The notes under the pieces: model-generated
What the model was told of the DNA's origin: nothing
Seen by the model: only the letters and a program-made list of their open reading frames with translations
Databases searched by the model: none
NCBI GenBank assembly: GCA_949126835.1
Contig: OX421495.1
Location: 28,335,721-28,399,720, forward strand
DNA length: 64,000 bases
Reading direction: 5' to 3'
DNA from: Anisus vortex
Lineage: Eukaryota > Mollusca > Gastropoda > Planorbidae
Shown here: one piece after another, positions 59,669 to 64,000 of the stretch
Numbering within the stretch: position 1 is the stretch's first letter
How the letters are laid out: each line of letters opens with the position of its first letter
Position numbers and translations under genes: made by a program

Positions 59669-59814
59669 GTCACTTCATCCCCAGACAATTCATCCCCGTC
59701 ACTTCATCCCCGTCACTTCATCCCCGTCACTTCATCCCCGTCACTTCATCCCCGTCACTTCATCCCCGTCACTTAATCCCCGTCACTTAATCCTCGAGTC
59801 ACTTTATCACTTGA
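59669..59814. repeat. 14-bp island 3
   Basis: Same as island 2 with one substitution (CACTTTATCAC), displaced by 3,557 bp. Confidence 0.95.
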
Positions 59815-61124
59815 ATGTACCCATAGTGCTATATGACAGTAGGAGTTAGCAGTCAGTCAGAGTACCCATAGTCCAATATGAAAGTTGATGGTAGCAGTCA
59901 GAGAATGTACCCATAGTGCAATATGACAGTTGGTGGTAGCAGTCACTGAGAGTACCGAGAATGCAATAATATGACAGTCGGTGGTAGCAGTCAGAGAATG
60001 TACCCATTGTGCAATATGACAGTTGGTGGTAGCAGTCAGAGAATGTACCCATAGTGCAATATGACAGTTGGTGGTAGCAGTCACTGAGAGTACCGAGAAT
60101 GCAATAATATGACAATCGGTGGTAGCAGTCAGAGAATGTACCCATAATGCAATATGACAGTTGGTGGTAGCAGTCAGAGAATGTACCCATAGTGCAATAT
60201 GACAGTTGATGGTAGCAGTCAGAGAATGTACCCATAGTGCAATATGACAGTTGGTGGTAGCAGTCACTGAGAGTACCGAGAATGCAATAATATGACCGTC
60301 GGTGGAAGCAGTCAGAGAATGTACCCATAGTGCAATATGACAGTTGGTGGTAGTAGTCAGAGAATGTACCCATAGTGCAACATGACAGTCGGTGGTAGCA
60401 GTCAGAGAATGTACCCATAGTGCAACATGACAGTTGATGGTAGCAGTCAGAGAATGTACCCTTAGTGCAATATGACAGTTGATGGTAGCAGTCAGAGAAT
60501 GTACCCTTAGTGCAATATGACAGTTGATGGTAGCAGTCAGTGAATGTACCTATAGTGCAATATGACAGTTGATGGTAGCAGTCAGTGAATGTAGCGATAA
60601 TGAAATATGACAGTTTATGATAGCAGTCAGAGAATGTACCCATAGTGCAATATGACAGTTGGTGGTAGCAGTCACTGAGGGTACCGAGAATGCAATAATA
60701 TGACAGTCGGTGGTAGCAGTCAGAGAATGTACCCATAGTGCAATATGACAGTTGATGGTAGCAGTCAGTGAATGTACCTATAGTGCAATATGACAGTTGG
60801 TGGTAGCAGTCACTGAGAGTACCGAGAATGCAATAATATGACAGTCGGTGGTAGCAGTCAGAGAATGTACCCATAGTGCAATATGACAGTTGGTGGTAGT
60901 AGTCAGAGAATGTACCCTTAGTGCAATATGACAGTTGATGGTAGCAGTCAGAGAATGTACCCATAGTGCAACATGACAGTTGATGGTAGCAGTCAGAGAA
61001 TGTACCTATAGTGCAATATGACAGTTGATGGTAGCAGTCAGTGAATGTAGCGATAATGAAATATGACAGTTTATGATAGCAGTCAGAGAATTTACCCATA
61101 ATGCAATATAAAAGTTGGTGGCAG

Positions 61125-61312
61125 GTCACTTCATCCCCAGACAATTCACCCCCGTCACTTCATCCCCGTCACTTCATCCCCGTCACTTCATCCCCGTCAC
61201 TTCATCCCCGTCACTTCATCCCCGTCACTTCATCCCCGTCACTTCATCCGCGTCACTTCATCCCCGTCACTTCATCCCCGTCACTTAATCCTCGAGTCAC
61301 TTCATCACTTGA
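61125..61312. repeat. 14-bp island 4 (expanded)
   Basis: Same island with about three extra units and small variants (ATTCACCCC, CATCCGCGT). It lies close to the right end of the satellite. Confidence 0.93.
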
Positions 61313-61453
61313 ATGTACCCATAGTGCTATATGACAGTAGGAGTTAGCAATCAGTCAGAGTACCCATAGTCCAATATGAAAGTTGATGGTAGCAGTCAGT
61401 GAGAGTACCCAAAGTCCAATATGACTGTTGATGGTAGAAGTCAATGAGAGTAA

Positions 61454-63599
61454 TATATATTTCTCTAATTTCACATTTAAAAGTTGCCACAGACTGCAGT
61501 TTTGGTCAATCTATTATTAAGTATAGTAAATAACTTTAATTTTAACTTAGGCTCTGTCTATGGGCATTGGGCGAAACTTCTGTCTGGACGTACGAAATAC
61601 AACTATGAAATTATATATCTAAGTGAATTAAATCAACAGATATCTTCGGGTTCAATTAACTGAATAGCGATTCAATTTATTATAAAAAAGAAAGCAAAAT
61701 AAATTGTACGTAGAATATAATAAAGAAGACAATAGTTTACATCAGCAGAATATATAATATATGTAGGGGCACGAATGAGTGACCCCAGATTGCGTCGACA
61801 TTGACCTTACAGAGGTCAGTATATGTCGCATGAAACAATGAAATTAATGAAATATTTCTAGTCCAAAATATGACTAGCGATATTATTACAGAAACTCCCG
61901 TAAAGGATTAATGCATTAATCAATGCATAACATCGTAAAATACTACAAGGCTACAGTGTTGCTACAGTGTGCCAAATTGTAAATAGGTTTAATTGTAATC
62001 TCACTTACGCTTTTTAAGCTTCAAAACTAAAAACAGTCGTGCACCGCCAGGACTCTCTCAGCAACTCAAGTGCCTAAACTAGAAAATGTCCCCTCACAAA
62101 CTGAGTATTATTTTAGCGTAGTGATCCTTAAACAAACCTAAGTAAAGGGTCGTTCACATGGGCCTCGCACTTTGGCACGTAACACATTTATAATGAAACA
62201 CATGTTATAAATCATATAGTCCGCATATTCTCACTGTGGTGTCCTTTTCATTTCTTCTTACTTCCCATTGTTAACTTTCCACCAGTCAGTAAACTACGAT
62301 TTCAAAGCATCACTTCTTCATGCATGACACACATTATTCGTCCCCACAAACCTTGATATATATGCATATATATTTGCCAAAGTTTGTATAACGCTCAAAT
62401 ATACATGGGCTAAAGCTTGGCTGCAACTAGCAGTCAATGACGAGAAGAAAACCGATACAACGATTGAAGCCGAATTATCTAATAAAATTATATGGGACCG
62501 TTAGGACGACTGGAACATCAACTAGGCCATATCCGGCCTAAAAAGGGGACTTTGATTTATTTGTTTGATAAAATCATAGATTGAGTTGATGGAAAGAATT
62601 TTTTTTTAATGAAATTTTTTATTGATTTTGAACACCAAGTTTACGAGCGGGTAAAATTGTTTGAATCAATAGACTTGTGTATTTCAATAGGCCTAGGCAT
62701 AATGCAAAGAAAATTATCACTATTTCATCTTTCGTTCAAGTTTCAAAATATTTACTACATTAATTTGCCATTGCTTGACTAATTATAAATTATGTCCAAA
62801 AAATTATTTCACGGCTTTCTATTTCATAAATGTTTTTTTATTAAAACTAAATTAACAAACTAACCCATAAAAACAAAGTTTTTATTATACTCCCTTTCTT
62901 TGTAAACTAAGTTTATATTTAATTTATATTTTGTTAGATTAAAATAAATATAAGTATAAACTATACCTTATGAATTTCCACGCTAAATTTTTGCACATCC
63001 TTTTTTTTTTCTAGCTTTGGTCCGCAAAAAACATAAAAAGATACATTGTGTCGTTTTCATTCTATTTATTTCGTAAAAACGAACATATCCGAAAATTGTA
63101 TTTACTTCCGTCTCTTCCGGTAGAGGCAGCCATAATTTACGTGAAATATACTCTTCGATTCGCAAATTGGCCGAAAGAATTCGTGACTATTCCAAAGGCT
63201 ATATTGCTGAAAATTTGACAGAATGTATTGTTAATCGAAACAAGTCTGCTGCCCAAGTTTCAGCTCGATTGGACGGCGGGAAGTGGTTGAAAAATCGATG
63301 CAAAGTTTTGCTAACAATCAAACATCCAAGCAACCAACCAACCAAGCAGACAGACAGTGCAAGTTAAAAGAAAGGGAGTAAAAAAAGAAAGGCAAAATGT
63401 AATCAGATGGCATTGTTAAACTATCCCAAAATTTGGGGGGCAGAAGTGAGAATTTAGGATTGTCTAGCTTGCTCACCCAATTCTGAGTTAAGGTACTTAG
63501 GCAAACTGTATTACAAAATGTTTTTACAAATTTTTCAAATTATTTCATCCAAGCTGTATAATAAATATTCTAAAAGATTGTTATATAGTATTTAACAAA
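61454..63599. other. AT-rich region with a possible promoter-like patch
   Basis: Mostly AT-rich with no recognised gene. Around 63107-63132 the plus strand reads ACTTCCGTCTCTTCCGG then GGCAGCCAT, i.e. two ETS-type motifs (CCGGAAG and CGGAAGT) next to ATGGCTGCC on minus. A 23-codon minus frame starts there and an open plus-strand frame follows to 63367. I cannot assign a protein to either. Confidence 0.35.
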
Positions 63600-64000
63600 A
63601 ATTCAATATTGTTTAAAAAGATGTTTTAATAATGTTTTAAAGGTGTATTCAATACCGTTTTAAAAGGTGAATTTTTAAATGTTTTCAAGGTGTATTCAAT
63701 AATTTTTAAAGGTGTATTCAATAATGTTTTCAAGGTGTATTCAATAATGTTTCCAAGGTGTATTCAATAATGTTTCAAAGGTGTATTCAATACTGTTTTA
63801 AAGGTGTATTTAAAAATGTTTTAAGGGTGTATTCAATAATGTTTTAAAGGTGTATTCAATAATATTTCAATGTGTATTCAATACCGTTTTTAATGTGTAT
63901 TTAATAATGTTTAAAAGGTGTATTCAATACCGTTTTTAAGGTGTATTTAATAATGTTTCAACGTGTAGTCAATATTGTTATGAAGATGTATACAATAATG
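63600..64000. repeat. ~23-bp minisatellite running off the window edge
   Basis: Units of AAGGTGTATTCAATAATGTT plus TTA, fairly diverged (GTATTTAA, AATACCG variants), about 17 copies visible. The array continues past the end of the window. Confidence 0.92.

Larger units (their letters stand above)
50306..61453. repeat. 11.1-kb satellite of 45- and 48-bp units with kilobase higher-order repeats
   Basis: The basic units share GACAGTTGATGGTAGCAGTC. The 45-bp form continues AGTGAATGTACCTATAGTGC and the 48-bp form AGTGAGAGTACAGAGAATGC followed by AATAATAT. Variants include GTTGGTGG, GTCGGTGG, CCCATAG and CCCTTAG. Both lengths are multiples of three, so minus-strand open frames reach 892 codons (SDCYHQLSYCTMGTF repeats). 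Small deletions (about 54964, 58021, 59212) break the frame. Four islands of a 14-bp repeat punctuate it and mark higher-order blocks of 3,057, 3,557 and 1,456 bp. Confidence 0.97.

Overview
The window reads as animal nuclear DNA, most likely from a mollusc and probably a gastropod. The reasons are AT-rich intergenic sequence, an intron-bearing muscarinic-type receptor gene, tRNA-derived SINEs, many decayed LINE and Ty3/Gypsy fragments, and very large minisatellite arrays. The species is an inference. Nothing looks bacterial: there are no operons, rRNA genes or CRISPR arrays.

Only one convincing host gene is present: a muscarinic acetylcholine receptor on the minus strand (main coding exon 25572 to 23349). 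The exon carries a long glycosylated N-terminus, TM1 to TM6, a very long third intracellular loop and ECL3, then stops at a good splice donor inside the ECL3/TM7 boundary. A splice acceptor lies upstream at 25698, and a 32-codon upstream ORF ends one base before the receptor ATG.

Layout: 0.25-1.14 kb LINE fragment; 1.16-6.86 kb 27-bp satellite with a 1.62-kb higher-order period; 7.2-7.5 kb LINE tail; 8.25-8.51 kb intact SINE with 14-bp target duplication; 8.57-9.61 kb 36-bp satellite; 11.0-11.3 kb CATA microsatellite; 12.1-14.3 kb two LINE fragments; 14.7-17.5 kb three copies of a MITE plus a dispersed repeat split by a 1,330-bp solo LTR; 17.7-19.2 kb LINE remnant; 20.5-22.6 kb 48-bp satellite; 23.3-25.7 kb the receptor; 26.3-28.6 kb 35-bp satellite; 28.6-30.9 kb duplications, a SINE and a LINE end; 32.4-35.4 kb further repeats including a 34-bp satellite related to the 35-bp one; 36.2-38.1 kb Gypsy integrase remnant containing a hAT transposase fragment and a 74-bp internal tandem amplification; 38.2-40.1 kb LINE; 40.1-40.4 kb fold-back element with 9-bp target duplication; 41.8-43.3 kb SINE pieces and a 12-bp satellite; 45.0-46.0 kb Gypsy RT/RNase H remnant; 47.8-48.0 kb hAT-like MITE; 50.3-61.45 kb 45/48-bp satellite with ~3.06-kb and ~3.56-kb higher-order blocks; 63.6 kb to the end a 23-bp array.

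The many long open frames in the satellites arise because the monomers are multiples of three and lack a stop; frame-breaking indels and lack of protein-like features argue against real genes. The most informative observations are structural: insertion events datable from target duplications and empty sites, higher-order satellite growth, a piece of integrase coding sequence converted into a tandem repeat, and the receptor gene lying between large arrays. All coordinates of decayed elements are approximate at their edges.
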